64,000 nucleotides of DNA from positions 37,541-101,540 of the forward strand of contig NZ_CADIJY010000016.1 of the NCBI RefSeq assembly GCF_902859735.1, in the 5' to 3' direction. The position numbers and the translations under genes are program-made. The notes under the pieces are model-generated. The model did not search any database, had not been told where the DNA came from, and saw only the letters and a program-made list of their open reading frames with translations. Source of the DNA: Achromobacter aegrifaciens. GTDB taxonomy: Bacteria; Pseudomonadota; Gammaproteobacteria; Burkholderiales; Burkholderiaceae_B. Positions 1 to 9,088 of the stretch are shown piece after piece; the stretch's first letter is position 1; the number at the start of each line of letters is the position of its first letter.

Positions 1-117
1 TCTGGCCGTCAGCACCAGCGCCGCGCCCTCGGCGGCCAGGCGCAACGCCACGGCGCGCCCGATACCCGAGGACGCGCCCGTGACCAAAGCCACTTTTCCA
101 GCAAGAGATAAAGACAT
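1..117 (-). CDS. SDR-family oxidoreductase, N-terminal 39 codons only
   Basis: The gene starts at the ATG complementary to 115-117 and runs off the left edge of the window. The visible protein begins MSLSLAGKVALVTGASSGIG; residues 13-20 are the TGxxxGIG dinucleotide-binding motif of classical short-chain dehydrogenases/reductases, in the first beta-alpha-beta unit of a Rossmann fold. The substrate cannot be told because the catalytic YxxxK part is outside the window. Confidence 0.85.
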   Translation of the reverse strand, partial: MSLSLAGKVALVTGASSGIGRAVALRLAAEGAALVLTAR

Positions 118-220
118 GGGCGTCTGCTCCAGGCATGAATGATGCCTGCATCCTACGAATGCGAACGCGCCTTGTCCTCCCGTTTATTGCTGCGTTTGCG
201 TATGCCCCTGATCGCAGGCG

Positions 221-1492
221 CTAGCGCTCGCAACTCCAATAGGGGCAACCAGACCGGCTGATGACCGCCAGCGCGAGTTCACCTGGCCGCCGGAGTATCG
301 CCTTCAAGGCCGCTGCCTGCGCCCGCAATTGCGCTGAATCGGTCCGGTACATTCCCCTCGTGTCGAGCAGGAAGTTCATCTTCAAACGTGTCTGGCGCGC
401 CTTTTCAGGATCGAGCTCAGCGGCGTCTTTTTGAAAGACCGCGCCATAGAGCCGAGTTTGAAGTTCGCAGTACTGGTCTGCCGCGGTCAACGCCTCCTGC
501 GCAGCGGCAGCCGGGTAGAGTTTCCGCAACCCTGCGATCTGCGCATGGCAGCGTTCGTATTGCTGCGGCATGAACCTCGCCAACAAGGCTAGATCCCTGT
601 CTCCCGGTTTCGCGCAACCTCGCAGATCCGGCGCTCGCGATCCATCGCGCACAGCGGCGGACAACGCGGCGGCAATGCACTCATCCAGCGACGGCGCTTT
701 CCACAGCGCCCGATCCGAGCCCAGCAATCCCATTTTTCCCAGCGTGCGGCCAAACTGCGCGGCGGCAAGCTGTTCCTGCATGCCGCGGTCATGATTGCCG
801 AGCGTCACCGCGGCCAGCGCCACGGCGCTGAGCGTGCCCGTCGCGGCCAGGACCATCGCCGCCGTTACGGGCCGCAAGCGCTCGGCATATAACGCGATCC
901 CCGCGAGCAGTGCCCCCGACAGCAAGCCGCCCAGGTGCGCCGCGTTGTCGACGTCGAACGCGAAGCCCGCGCCGAAGGTCAGCACCAGGCTGAACAGCAG
1001 ATTGCCGGGCGGGATGTGGGGCCGGCCCATACGCCGGTCATGCAGGCCGTAAACGATCGCCGCCCCGAAAATGCCCAGGATTGCGCCAGACGCCCCGCAA
1101 CTCAGGAAAAACTCGTCGCGATGCCATAACGCGGTGACCAGGCTGCCACATAGGCCCGACAGCAGATACACGCCCAGGAACACCCCGGAACGCATGCGCG
1201 CCTCCAGGATGATCCCCAGCGACCACAGCGCCAGCATGTTGATTGCCAGGTGCAGGAAGCCGATGTGCAGGAACATGCTGGTGAACAGGCGCCAGTATTC
1301 CCCGGACAAGGTCAAGGCCGGTACGTTGCCGCCCCAATCGATCAGGAACGAGGTTTGGCTCAGGCTCTCGAACGCGCGCGAGTCTAAAAATCCCGCCACG
1401 CCGTACACCGCGACATTGCAGGCAATCAGCAGAAGCGTGATCTTGCTGGCGAATATTCTTTTGAGCAGGGACGTGCGTTGGAATGGAGGCAT
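221..1492 (-). CDS. Rhomboid-family intramembrane serine protease
   Basis: A 423-residue polytopic inner-membrane protein. The rhomboid core lies in the first 200 residues: HxxxN at 81-85, the catalytic serine in GASG (S135) and the catalytic histidine in a late transmembrane segment (H186, in NAAHLGG). Rhomboids cut transmembrane substrates within the bilayer. After the core there is one more hydrophobic segment and a soluble C-terminal region of about 190 residues that I do not recognise and that makes the protein longer than minimal rhomboids. The open frame extends 66 codons further upstream, but MPPFQRTSLL just before the first membrane segment is the sensible start. Confidence 0.88.
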   Translation of the reverse strand: MPPFQRTSLLKRIFASKITLLLIACNVAVYGVAGFLDSRAFESLSQTSFLIDWGGNVPALTLSGEYWRLFTSMFLHIGFLHLAINMLALWSLGIILEARMRSGVFLGVYLLSGLCGSLVTALWHRDEFFLSCGASGAILGIFGAAIVYGLHDRRMGRPHIPPGNLLFSLVLTFGAGFAFDVDNAAHLGGLLSGALLAGIALYAERLRPVTAAMVLAATGTLSAVALAAVTLGNHDRGMQEQLAAAQFGRTLGKMGLLGSDRALWKAPSLDECIAAALSAAVRDGSRAPDLRGCAKPGDRDLALLARFMPQQYERCHAQIAGLRKLYPAAAAQEALTAADQYCELQTRLYGAVFQKDAAELDPEKARQTRLKMNFLLDTRGMYRTDSAQLRAQAAALKAILRRPGELALAVISRSGCPYWSCER

Positions 1493-1592
1493 CAAGTAGG
1501 CATATCGAAGAGTGGGCTTTATCTTAACCAAGCAGCGCGCCATGCTGCAGAAGGCCGAGGTAAGCGCGCCATGCATGGGTGCAGCAAACGAT

Positions 1593-2048
1593 TCAGCCGC
1601 CAGTCTTGGGCGCCGGTTCCTCGTTGCGGCATCCCGCGTATTGATATCGGCCCGGCTTGCCAAGCTTTGCCGTGAACGTGCATGGCTCACCGGAATACGC
1701 GTGCGTGGCCTGCACTTTCAGCACATTACCGGCGACAACCACGCTCTGCTTGTCCTGCCCGCAACTCCAGAAAGTGGTCGAGAGTTCCGCGAAGGTCTGT
1801 TCCGCGACGAGCTTGGCGGGACGGCCAGCGGCCGTGGAAGCGACCCATTGAATCCGTATGCGGCAGCTGACGTGCTCGAACCCGACCTCTTCCACGACGA
1901 TCCGGTACGCGCCCGTGGCCGCGCCGTCGGTCCAGCGGCCGCCCTCCACCACACTCGAGATCGACGTGTCCGCTTGCGTTTCAGCGACAGCGCTGGCCGT
2001 CTGTAGCGCCAGCAAAAGGAGCACCGCAAGACTTCTCATGACTTTCAT
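1593..2048 (-). CDS. Hypothetical exported protein
   Basis: About 151 residues, beginning with a charged start and a hydrophobic stretch ending in Ala residues (MKVMRSLAVLLLLALQTASA), a typical Sec signal peptide, so the product is probably periplasmic. Four Cys residues in the mature part could form disulfides. The ATG at 2048 has an AGGCGG Shine-Dalgarno seven bases upstream; an ATG two codons earlier (2054) is also possible. I do not recognise the family. Confidence 0.7.
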   Translation of the reverse strand: MKVMRSLAVLLLLALQTASAVAETQADTSISSVVEGGRWTDGAATGAYRIVVEEVGFEHVSCRIRIQWVASTAAGRPAKLVAEQTFAELSTTFWSCGQDKQSVVVAGNVLKVQATHAYSGEPCTFTAKLGKPGRYQYAGCRNEEPAPKTGG

Positions 2049-2139
2049 CCGCATACCGCCTGGAGTTATCACTGACCGTCAATCGCACCGCAATACGCTG
2101 CCGCGCACTTATACCATTCAGGCGCGTAACCGATCGCGG

Positions 2140-2328
2140 TCATACGGTCAGCGCAATCACCAGCGCGAGAACGGCGATCGTCATCAAGGCCCCTGCGATA
2201 CCGGCAGACGGCCGATAGTCCGGCCCCGCGCCCTGCTCCTTGAACTGGAACGGCCGCGTCCAGAAGACGAACAGGCTGCCAGTGAATGCAGCTAGCGCCA
2301 ACACGCTCCACAAGACCACGTACAGCAC
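2140..2328 (-). CDS. Small two-helix membrane protein, hypothetical
   Basis: Two hydrophobic segments, one at the N terminus (YVVLWSVLALAAF) and one at the C terminus (IAGALMTIAVLALVIALTV), separated by a polar loop. I chose the GTG at 2326-2328 because GGGAGG lies seven bases upstream; the frame is open to an ATG at 2421, which would overlap the preceding gene by 56 bases and add an unlikely Arg-rich head. It lies just downstream of the membrane protein ending at 2366 and may be co-transcribed with it. Function unknown. Confidence 0.55.
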   Translation of the reverse strand: MLYVVLWSVLALAAFTGSLFVFWTRPFQFKEQGAGPDYRPSAGIAGALMTIAVLALVIALTV

Positions 2329-2365
2329 CGGCACTTCCTCCCACTCCACTTTTCCAATCTGGCGT

Positions 2366-2803
2366 TTAACGAGGTTCCGCCTGCCGCGCCGCTGCCTTGC
2401 GGGCGTTTCGCACAGCGACATGGCTGCAATAACGCGTGAAGTCCTTCTTCGCCAATGCCAGATAGAACCCGGTCAGGACCATCGCAGCGCTGGCGACGTA
2501 AGCATGCAACCACAGATGGGCGGAATACTTGAGCATGCCCGTCAGCAGGTAGAGATTCATCGCACCGATGCCGAGCAGCAGGACCATCAAGATCCAGCGC
2601 GCCCATTCGCTGCCCCGATACAGCCAATACAGCAGCAGCGCCGGGATCACCAGCCGTTGCGCCGGCCCGAATTGGCCTCGCAATGCATCTAGGATATCTG
2701 GGCTGCAGGTCACAATGATGCCCAGCAGGCTGATAAACCAAAAGCGGCGGCCGTCAGGCATGCGACGACGCGCCTTGTTCTTCACGGCATTCTGTTGCGC
2801 CAT
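2366..2803 (-). CDS. Polytopic membrane protein, hypothetical
   Basis: 145 residues with about four hydrophobic segments (FWFISLLGIIVTC, LVIPALLLYWLYRG, WILMVLLLGIGAMNLYLL, AYVASAAMVLTGFYLAL) and a basic C-terminal tail. The ATG at 2803 follows an AGGAAAAGAA Shine-Dalgarno; the frame is open further upstream but that part is not protein-like. It is transcribed away from the divergent acetyltransferase gene at 2891, with which it shares an 87-base promoter region. No family recognised. Confidence 0.7.
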   Translation of the reverse strand: MAQQNAVKNKARRRMPDGRRFWFISLLGIIVTCSPDILDALRGQFGPAQRLVIPALLLYWLYRGSEWARWILMVLLLGIGAMNLYLLTGMLKYSAHLWLHAYVASAAMVLTGFYLALAKKDFTRYCSHVAVRNARKAAARQAEPR

Positions 2804-2890
2804 TTCTTTTCCTAGTCGAAGAGCGTCCCAGTGTACCCATTCGGGTTCGTCAATTTGACGCCGCAAAAAGAAATCAAATACGCTGCGAGG

Positions 2891-3328
2891 ATGATTACGA
2901 TAAGAACCTCCCGCCCCGACGAAGGCGCGCGCGCAGTCGAAATCTGGCGCAGCGCAGTAGACGCCACGCACGACTTTCTTTCACCCGAGGATCGCCAGGC
3001 CATCGACGAGATGGTGTGCGGTTTTCTCCCGCAAGTGCCGCTCTGGCTTGCGGTCGACGCCCGCGACTACCCCCAGGCATTCATGCTCATCGACAACGGC
3101 CACATGCAAGCGCTGTTCGTCGATCCCGCCTGCCGCGGAACCGGCATAGGCGCCGCGCTGGTGCGGCACGGCCTATCCCTCCATCCCAACATGACGACGG
3201 ACGTCAATGAACAGAACGGCCAGGCGGTGGGCTTCTATGAAAGGATGGGCTTCAAGCGCACGGGCCGTTCGCCGCTTGATGATCAAGGCAGGGCCTACCC
3301 GTTGATCCATCTGGAGTATCGGAGCTGA
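2891..3328 (+). CDS. yjaB: GNAT N-acetyltransferase YjaB
   Basis: 145 residues, the length of E. coli YjaB, with the same landmarks as I recall them: VDATHDFL near residue 23, a PLWLAV strand, HMxALFVDP, the acetyl-CoA pyrophosphate loop RGTGIG at 82-87, and NEQNGQAVGFYERMGF with the late tyrosine at 116. YjaB is a cytosolic acetyl-CoA-dependent N-acetyltransferase reported to act on protein lysines. The ATG at 2891 was chosen because similarity begins there (MITIRTSRPDEG); the open frame extends 20 codons upstream. A hairpin terminator follows 15 bases after the stop, so the gene is probably monocistronic. Confidence 0.88.
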   Translation: MITIRTSRPDEGARAVEIWRSAVDATHDFLSPEDRQAIDEMVCGFLPQVPLWLAVDARDYPQAFMLIDNGHMQALFVDPACRGTGIGAALVRHGLSLHPNMTTDVNEQNGQAVGFYERMGFKRTGRSPLDDQGRAYPLIHLEYRS

Positions 3329-3340
3329 TCGGAAAAAACA

Positions 3341-3363
3341 AAGCCACCTGCGGGTGGCTTTTT
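3341..3363 (+). terminator. Rho-independent terminator after yjaB
   Basis: A GCCACC...GGTGGC stem with a short TGCG loop, followed by a run of T on the plus strand, 15 bases past the yjaB stop codon. Confidence 0.85.
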
Positions 3364-3470
3364 CCATGGCTGACACTTTGCCAGGGTGCCATTTTACGCC
3401 GGCAGTTTTTTATCAGCCATTGGCATAACGCGCTTGCACCGCGCTCGCTGAAATCAGGCCAACAAAAATG

Positions 3471-3505
3471 AAAAGGCCGTCAGTGATTTCTCACTGACGG
3501 CCTTT
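3471..3505 (-). terminator. Terminator of the tRNA-Pro transcript
   Basis: A 13-base perfect stem (GGCCGTCAGTGA and its complement) with a four-base loop. On the minus strand it is followed by TTTTC and a further T-rich stretch. It sits 9 bases beyond the 3' CCA end of tRNA-Pro. Confidence 0.88.
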
Positions 3506-3513
3506 GGAACTAC

Positions 3514-3592
<79 letters not shown>

Positions 3593-3600
3593 AGAAAAAG

Positions 3601-3629
3601 AGTATAGCAGAACAAAAAATTGTTTGCAC
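3601..3629 (-). promoter_or_regulatory. Probable promoter of tRNA-Pro
   Basis: A TATACT -10 element (complement of 3601-3606) ends ten bases before the tRNA 5' end, the right distance for a start just ahead of the tRNA. The -35 match is weak. An AT-rich tract lies between and upstream. Confidence 0.45.
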
Positions 3630-3738
3630 GCATTCGTGCAAAAAAAGTGCTGAATACTCAAAAAAATTTTCGCGCTGCGTTCATCGATTGCATCAACCGC
3701 ATGCGCATCGATGATTGCTGCGCGAGGTACTGCTCAAT

Positions 3739-3766
3739 GCAACGCGCGGCTTGCGCCGCGCGTTGC
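3739..3766. repeat. Strong hairpin beyond the merR stop
   Basis: A 12-base perfect inverted repeat (GCAACGCGCGGC and its complement) around a four-base loop, 45 bases downstream of the merR stop codon. There is no T-run on the minus strand, so it looks less like an intrinsic terminator than like an mRNA 3'-end stabiliser or a weak terminator of the rpmI-to-merR operon. Confidence 0.6.
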
Positions 3767-3810
3767 TGGTACTGCGTTCAAACCATATGGGGAAGACGAT
3801 GCGCCGACGA

Positions 3811-4242
3811 TCAGGCCGCAGGGCTGACGTTGCTGGCGCTTGCGCCTGCTGCGTTTGCCGCCGTGCCCAAGGCTTCGGCCAGCATCGTCGAGACGTTGCC
3901 AAGTTCATTGCGCAAGGCTTGCATCTCGGCGCCCGACAGGCGCACTGCCGCGTCCTGATCATGCGGCACGTCGCGCGCATCGCCCAGGCGATTGCGCGCG
4001 CCGCTGATCGTGAAGCCTTGCTCATACAGCAGCGAGCGGATGCGGCGGATCAGCAGCACTTCGTGATGCTGGTAGTAGCGGCGGTTGCCGCGCCGCTTCA
4101 CCGGCTTGAGCTGCGTGAATTCCTGTTCCCAATACCGCAAGACATGGGGCTTGACGCCACACAGGTCGCTGACTTCACCGATGGTGAAGTAACGCTTGGC
4201 GGGAATGGGCGGTAAGGTAACGGTGGATTCGGTACGTGTCAT
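3811..4242 (-). CDS. MerR-family transcriptional regulator
   Basis: 143 residues. Residues 18-85 form the MerR winged helix-turn-helix: YFTIGEVSDLCGVKPHVLRY, then the RRGNRRYYQ wing and HHEVLLIRRIRSLLYEQGFTI. The C-terminal part is short and Ala-rich and shows no metal-binding Cys pair or known effector domain. This small MerR protein commonly follows ihfA in beta- and gammaproteobacteria; its target is not evident here. It starts 57 bases after the ihfA stop and is probably part of the pheST-ihfA operon. Confidence 0.9.
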   Translation of the reverse strand: MTRTESTVTLPPIPAKRYFTIGEVSDLCGVKPHVLRYWEQEFTQLKPVKRRGNRRYYQHHEVLLIRRIRSLLYEQGFTISGARNRLGDARDVPHDQDAAVRLSGAEMQALRNELGNVSTMLAEALGTAANAAGASASNVSPAA

Positions 4243-4299
4243 AAGGGGATTTTATGCCGCGATGCGTCAGGTGCCGATAACAATTGCCGACAAAGCGTA

Positions 4300-4641
4300 T
4301 CACTCCTCGGCGTCGGGTGCTGCGGGCGCGGCCTGTTCCACCACGCTCTTGAGCTTCTGGCTTGCGTGGAAGGTGACCACGCGGCGCGCGGCGATGGGGA
4401 TGGTCTCGCCGGTCTTGGGATTGCGGCCAGGGCGCGGCGGCTTGTCGCGCACCTGGAAGTTGCCGAAGCCGGAGAGCTTGACGGAATCACCGCGCGCCAA
4501 GGCGTCGCGGATTTCCTCGAAGAAGGTATCGACGATGTCCTTGGCTTCGCGCTTGTTCAGGCCGACCCGCTCGAAGAGCAGTTCGGCCAGTTCAGCCTTG
4601 GTCAGAGTGCGCGGCTCGGCAGCAAGCATACTGTTCCCCAT
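4300..4641 (-). CDS. ihfA: Integration host factor subunit alpha
   Basis: 113 residues. IHF-alpha pairs with IHF-beta to bend DNA sharply at specific sites and serves as an architectural factor for, among others, sigma-54 promoters such as the one ahead of glnK in this window. The family features are visible: [12 protein letters not shown] at the start, [11 protein letters not shown], and the DNA-intercalating beta-arm with NPKTGE (proline at 75). The C-terminal tail is Ala/Pro/Glu-rich. It begins 3 bases after the pheT stop, so it is translated from the same mRNA. An internal ATG at residue 5 is an alternative start. Confidence 0.96.
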   Translation of the reverse strand: MGNSMLAAEPRTLTKAELAELLFERVGLNKREAKDIVDTFFEEIRDALARGDSVKLSGFGNFQVRDKPPRPGRNPKTGETIPIAARRVVTFHASQKLKSVVEQAAPAAPDAEE

Positions 4642-4644
4642 GGT

Positions 4645-7062
4645 TCAAGCGCGTTGGCGAGCGCCGTGCGCAGCCACCAAGGCTTCCTTGATGCGTGCCA
4701 GGCAATCCGCCACGCGGGCCTCGTCCAGCGTGACCTCAGTGTCCTGTAGCCAGAAACGGAAAGCAAGGCTTTTCTCGGTGACGGGTTCGCTGCCGTGGGC
4801 CTTCTCGCGCCACACGTCGAACAGGCGCGCGTCCTGCACCACCGACAGTTGCGGATCCGCCTTCACGACCGCGGCGACGGTGTCGAGCATGGATTGCGCC
4901 GACACGTGGGCATCGACCCACAGCGCCAGGTCGCGCACCACGATGGGCTGGCGCGAGAGTTCGCGCACTTGCGGCAGTTCGCCTTCGGACAAGGCTGCGG
5001 CGTCCAGTTCGAACACGACGGGCGCATGCGCCAGGTCGGCCTGCTGAGCCCAGCGCGGATGCAGTTCGCCGATCCAGCCGACATGCTTGCCGTCCAGCTC
5101 GATGCGGGCGCTGCGGCCCGGATGCAGGGCGGGATGCGAGGCGGCTTCGAAGCGCAGGCGGCTGCCTCGCGCGCCGAACAGCGCCTCGACATCCATCTTC
5201 ACATCATAGAAATCCACCTGGCGGGTCGCCACGCCCCACTGCTCTTCCACGGCCGGTCCCCAGGCCGCGCCGGCCAGCTTCATGGGCTGGCGCACGCCGG
5301 CCACTTCCAGCGGACCGTCCTGAACGGACGCATCGCGCATGAACACGCGGCCCAGTTCGAACAGACGCACGCGCGTCTGCTTGCGGTTGGCGTTATGGCG
5401 GATGTTGGCGACCAGGCTGCCGATCAGGCTGGAGCGCATGACCGACAGATGGCTGGCGATCGGATTGACCAGGCGCACCGGCGTTTCGTTGCCGGCATAG
5501 TCGCGTTCCCAGTCGGCTTCAACGAAGCTGTAGTTCACGACTTCCTGGTAGTCCTGCGCGGCAGCCAGGCGACGCAGCGCATGGGCGCCACGACGGATTT
5601 CCGGCTGCGAGAACATCTTGGCGCGCGCCATCGGCGGCTCCACGGGGATGTTCTCGAAACCGTAGATACGGGCCACTTCCTCGATCAGGTCTTCTTCAAG
5701 CTCCAGGTCGAAGCGGTAGGAAGGCGGCGTGACGATGAAGTCGTCGCCCTCGATCTTGAAGTCCAGCCCCAGGCTGCCGAAGATCTTGGCGACTTCGGCC
5801 TGCGTGACGGGCACGCCCAGCACGCGGTGGCAACGCGCCAGGCGCATGCGCACGGGCTCGCGCTTGGGCAAGTTGATGATCTGGTCATCCAGCGGACCGG
5901 CTTCGCCGCCGCAGATGTCAATGATCAGGCGCGTGATGAATTCGATGTGCTCGGGGATGGTGGCGTAGTCCACGCCGCGCTCGCCGCGGTGGCTGGCTTC
6001 CGAGCTGAACTTGTAGCGGCGCGCGCGGCCGGCGAGCGACTGCGGCCACCAGAACGCGGCTTCCAGATAGATGTTGCGAGTGTCGAGCGTGACCGAGGTG
6101 GCTTCGCCGCCCATGATGCCGGCCAGGCTTTCCACCTGATCGCCAGCGACCACCACGCCCACCGTCGAATCCAGCGTGACGGTCTGGCCGTTCAGCAGTT
6201 CAAGCGTTTCGCCTTCGCGGGCCCAACGCACGCTGAGGTCGCCGCGGATCTTGTCCAGGTCGAACACGTGCGACGGACGGCCCAGTTCGAGCATGACGTA
6301 GTTGGAGATGTCCACCAGCGCCGATACCGAGCGTTGGCCGGCGCGCTCCAGGCGCGTCTTCATCCATTCGGGAGTCGCTGCGCGGGCGTTGACGCCGCGG
6401 ATCACGCGGCCGCCAAAACGGCCGCACAGATCAGGCGCCTCGACCTTGACCGGCAGGCGCTCGTCCAGCGTGACCGGCACAGCGACAGCGGTGGGTACCG
6501 ACAGCGGCGCACCGGTCAGGGCGGCCACTTCGCGCGCCACGCCCAGGATGGACAGGCAGTCGGCGCGGTTGGGCGTCATCTTCAGCGTGAAGAGCGTGTC
6601 GTCCAGATTCAGCGCCTCGCGGATCGACTGCCCCGGCGTCATGTCGGCGGGCAGTTCCAAAAGGCCTGCATGGTCTTGCGACAGTCCCAGTTCGCGGGCC
6701 GAGCACAACATGCCCGAGGACTGCACGCCGCGCATCTTGGCCACGCCGATCTTCATGCCGCCAGGCAGCTCGGCGCCGACGCGCGCGAGCGGCACCTTCA
6801 GGCCGGCAGCGGCGTTGGGCGCGCCGCACACGATCTGCAGCAGTTCGCCGGCGCCGTCGTCCACTTTGCAGACGCGCAGCTTGTCGGCGTCGGGATGGGG
6901 CGCGATTTCGACGATGTGGCCCACGACCACGCCGCTGAAGGCGGGCGCGGCGGGCACGGTGTCTTCGACTTCCAGGCCGGCCATGGTGAGCCGGTGCGCA
7001 AGTTCTTCGGTGGCGATGGCGGGGTTGACCAGCGTACGCAGCCAGGATTCGGGAAATTGCAT
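4645..7062 (-). CDS. pheT: Phenylalanyl-tRNA synthetase beta subunit
   Basis: 805 residues, normal for bacterial PheT. It begins [14 protein letters not shown]; an OB-fold tRNA-binding domain (about 40-150, [20 protein letters not shown]), the B3/B4 editing region, B5 domain and the C-terminal anticodon-binding (ferredoxin-fold) domain (about 710-800, [12 protein letters not shown]) follow in the usual order. With PheS it forms the alpha2-beta2 enzyme that charges tRNA-Phe; the beta subunit hydrolyses mischarged Tyr-tRNA-Phe. It starts 13 bases after the pheS stop. Confidence 0.98.
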   Translation of the reverse strand: MQFPESWLRTLVNPAIATEELAHRLTMAGLEVEDTVPAAPAFSGVVVGHIVEIAPHPDADKLRVCKVDDGAGELLQIVCGAPNAAAGLKVPLARVGAELPGGMKIGVAKMRGVQSSGMLCSARELGLSQDHAGLLELPADMTPGQSIREALNLDDTLFTLKMTPNRADCLSILGVAREVAALTGAPLSVPTAVAVPVTLDERLPVKVEAPDLCGRFGGRVIRGVNARAATPEWMKTRLERAGQRSVSALVDISNYVMLELGRPSHVFDLDKIRGDLSVRWAREGETLELLNGQTVTLDSTVGVVVAGDQVESLAGIMGGEATSVTLDTRNIYLEAAFWWPQSLAGRARRYKFSSEASHRGERGVDYATIPEHIEFITRLIIDICGGEAGPLDDQIINLPKREPVRMRLARCHRVLGVPVTQAEVAKIFGSLGLDFKIEGDDFIVTPPSYRFDLELEEDLIEEVARIYGFENIPVEPPMARAKMFSQPEIRRGAHALRRLAAAQDYQEVVNYSFVEADWERDYAGNETPVRLVNPIASHLSVMRSSLIGSLVANIRHNANRKQTRVRLFELGRVFMRDASVQDGPLEVAGVRQPMKLAGAAWGPAVEEQWGVATRQVDFYDVKMDVEALFGARGSRLRFEAASHPALHPGRSARIELDGKHVGWIGELHPRWAQQADLAHAPVVFELDAAALSEGELPQVRELSRQPIVVRDLALWVDAHVSAQSMLDTVAAVVKADPQLSVVQDARLFDVWREKAHGSEPVTEKSLAFRFWLQDTEVTLDEARVADCLARIKEALVAAHGARQRA

Positions 7063-7075
7063 GATCAGCCGTCTG

Positions 7076-8098
7076 TTATTCGTTGAACTGGCGCAGGAAG
7101 CGCAAATCGCCTTCGTAGAACTGGCGCAGATCGTTGACGCCGTAGCGCAACATGGTCAGGCGCTCAAGTCCGGAACCGAAGGCAAAGCCGATGTAGCGTT
7201 CGGGATCGAGGCCGAAGTTGCGCACCACTTGCGGATGCACCTGGCCCGAGCCGGAAATCTCCAGCCAGCGGCCGCGGTTCGGCCCCGAGGTGAACATCAT
7301 GTCGATTTCGGCGGACGGCTCCGTGAACGGGAAGAACGACGGGCGGAAACGCACGGCCAGGTCGTCGGTTTCAAAGAAGCAGCGCAGGAAATCGGTGTAC
7401 ACGCCCTTCAGGTCGGCGAACGAAATGTCCTCGGCGATCCAGAGCCCTTCCACCTGGTGGAACATGGGCGAGTGCGTAGCGTCGCTATCGACGCGGTAGG
7501 TGCGGCCCGGTGCGATGACCTTGATGGGCGGCTTATGCATGCGGGCGTAACGCACCTGCATGGGGCTGGTGTGCGTGCGCAGCAGCAGCGGCTGGCCTTC
7601 GGCGTCCTGCATGTCGACGTAGAACGTGTCATGCATGGAGCGCGCAGGATGGTCCAGCGGGCTGTTCAAAGCAGTGAAATTGGTCCAGTCGTTTTCCACT
7701 TCGGGGCCGTCGGCCACGTCGAAGCCTATGGAACGGAAGATCTCTTCCACGCGTTCCCAGGTCCGGATCACCGGATGGATGCCGCCCGGCGCGCGGCCGC
7801 GGCCCGGGAGGGTGACGTCAATGGTTTCGGATGCCAGGCGGGCGTCCAGTTCAGCCTGTGCCAGCGCCGCGCGGCGCAGGTTCAGCAGCTCTTCGACCCT
7901 TTGCTTGGCCTGATTGATCCGGGCGCCCATCTCGCGCTTCTGCTCCGGGTCGAGCTTGCCGAGGGCTTTGAGCAGCACCGTCAGCGCGCCTTCCTTGCCC
8001 AGGAACCGAGCCTTTGCATTTTCCAGCGCGGCGGCATCGGAGGCCGCGGCGAAGCGTTCTTGCGCCTGGGAGACCAGGTCGTCAACCGTTTGAGTCAT
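7076..8098 (-). CDS. pheS: Phenylalanyl-tRNA synthetase alpha subunit
   Basis: 340 residues, the usual PheS length. The N-terminal coiled coil is followed by the class II catalytic core: [12 protein letters not shown], the motif 2 region FHQVEGLWI, and the motif 3 region [22 protein letters not shown] near the C terminus. It activates phenylalanine and transfers it to tRNA-Phe together with PheT. The 75-base gap after rplT holds a terminator-like hairpin that could set PheST expression relative to the ribosomal protein genes. Confidence 0.98.
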   Translation of the reverse strand: MTQTVDDLVSQAQERFAAASDAAALENAKARFLGKEGALTVLLKALGKLDPEQKREMGARINQAKQRVEELLNLRRAALAQAELDARLASETIDVTLPGRGRAPGGIHPVIRTWERVEEIFRSIGFDVADGPEVENDWTNFTALNSPLDHPARSMHDTFYVDMQDAEGQPLLLRTHTSPMQVRYARMHKPPIKVIAPGRTYRVDSDATHSPMFHQVEGLWIAEDISFADLKGVYTDFLRCFFETDDLAVRFRPSFFPFTEPSAEIDMMFTSGPNRGRWLEISGSGQVHPQVVRNFGLDPERYIGFAFGSGLERLTMLRYGVNDLRQFYEGDLRFLRQFNE

Positions 8099-8117
8099 GA
8101 AATCCAGCCTTCAAAAC

Positions 8118-8146
8118 GCAAACGGGGCCATTACAGCCCCGTTTGC
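8118..8146 (-). terminator. Attenuator-like hairpin between rplT and pheS
   Basis: An 11-base perfect stem (GCAAACGGGGC and complement, seven-base loop) lies 28 bases after the rplT stop and 20 bases before the pheS start, followed on the minus strand by a short CGTTTTGA tract. The T-run is short, so termination would be partial. No Phe-rich leader peptide is present in the gap. Confidence 0.6.
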
Positions 8147-8173
8147 AGCGATGCGCGATGAGTTAAAGCGCGA

Positions 8174-8533
8174 TCAGGCAGCCAAGGCAGCCTTGGCTTG
8201 CTGCACGATGGCGGCAAAGCCGGCCTTGTCGCGCACGGCCAGGTCGGCCAGAACCTTGCGGTCGAGTTCGATCGAAGCCTTCTTCAGGCCGGCGATGAAC
8301 ACGCTGTAGCTGACGCCATGTTCGCGGACGGCGGCGTTGATACGCGTGATCCACAGAGCACGGAACGTGCGCTTCTTGTTACGACGGTCGCGGTAGGCGT
8401 ATTGGCCAGCGCGCATGACTGCTTGCTTGGCAATACGGAACACATTACCGCGGCGGCCACGGTAACCCTTGGCGGCGGCAATGACTTTTTTGTGACGTGC
8501 GCGGGCGGTTACGCCGCGTTTGACGCGAGGCAT
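8174..8533 (-). CDS. rplT: 50S ribosomal protein L20
   Basis: 119 residues, beginning [18 protein letters not shown], the strongly basic N-terminal extension of L20, followed by [26 protein letters not shown]20 is a primary 23S rRNA-binding protein needed for 50S assembly and in other bacteria represses its own operon by binding the leader mRNA. It begins 17 bases after the rpmI stop. Confidence 0.98.
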   Translation of the reverse strand: MPRVKRGVTARARHKKVIAAAKGYRGRRGNVFRIAKQAVMRAGQYAYRDRRNKKRTFRALWITRINAAVREHGVSYSVFIAGLKKASIELDRKVLADLAVRDKAGFAAIVQQAKAALAA

Positions 8534-8550
8534 AGTAGATCTCCCTTAGA

Positions 8551-8748
8551 TCAAGCGAAAGGCATCATGGCCTTGACGGAGGCCACGTTGGAGTCATGGA
8601 CCGCTGCCGAGCCGCGCAGTTGACGCTTGGCCTTGGTGGTCTTCTTGGTCAGAATGTGGCGCTTGAACGCCTGACCGCGCTTGATGGAGCCGCTGCCGCG
8701 AACCTTAAAGCGCTTGGAGGCGCTTTTCTTGGTTTTCATCTTGGGCAT
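8551..8748 (-). CDS. rpmI: 50S ribosomal protein L35
   Basis: 65 residues, beginning [20 protein letters not shown] and containing [19 protein letters not shown], the standard L35 sequence. It is the first gene of the rpmI-rplT-pheS-pheT-ihfA-merR transcript. Unlike the usual infC-rpmI arrangement, infC lies about 8.9 kb away, so rpmI has its own promoter and leader. Confidence 0.98.
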   Translation of the reverse strand: MPKMKTKKSASKRFKVRGSGSIKRGQAFKRHILTKKTTKAKRQLRGSAAVHDSNVASVKAMMPFA

Positions 8749-9004
8749 GTTGATTCCCTAAACTAAACACTCATTGTTGATATGCATGACGCCAGGTGCT
8801 TGACGCATGGACGGCCGATGAAACCTTCCATGGCGGCAAAACTTGGAGACCTGTTGCCACTTCTTGGGGGTACTTCCGGGGTACTTCCGGGACACTTCTG
8901 GATTACATCCGAAGCATTTCCGGGGTACGTTCCGCCAGCATTGCTGCCTGGCGGATTCTCCCCAGAAACAGATCAAATCTGATCCAGATCCGGGAAAGCC
9001 TTTG
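8749..9004 (-). promoter_or_regulatory. Long untranslated leader of the rpmI operon
   Basis: If transcription starts near 9000, the mRNA has about 250 untranslated bases before rpmI. On the minus strand it contains a hairpin CCGCCAG...CTGGCGG (about 8932-8954), a smaller one around GATCAGATTTGATC, and two tandem copies of CCCGGAAGTACC (about 8870-8893) with related fragments nearby. A structured leader here would be the place for L20 autoregulation; this is inference from position. I see no convincing ORF in it. Confidence 0.55.
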
Positions 9005-9034
9005 ATTATATGGTGATTTCCCGCATTTTGTCGA
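9005..9034 (-). promoter_or_regulatory. Sigma-70-type promoter of the rpmI operon
   Basis: On the minus strand, -35 TCGACA (9029-9034) and a perfect -10 TATAAT (9005-9010) are separated by 18 bases, placing the start near 8998. This is among the best promoter matches in the window. Confidence 0.75.
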
Positions 9035-9088
9035 GCCAGCCAGCCGGCAAAGCGCAACCCCAGGGGCGGCGAACGCCACAGAGGGGTG

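Noticed and set aside
4795-7086. 763-codon open frame antisense to pheT
   Set aside because: Long antisense frames are expected from GC-rich codon bias; pheT on the other strand is certain and this translation is low-complexity and unlike any protein.
7076-8173. Phe-codon leader peptide for pheST as in E. coli
   Set aside because: The 75-base gap before pheS has a hairpin but no leader ORF with Phe codons.
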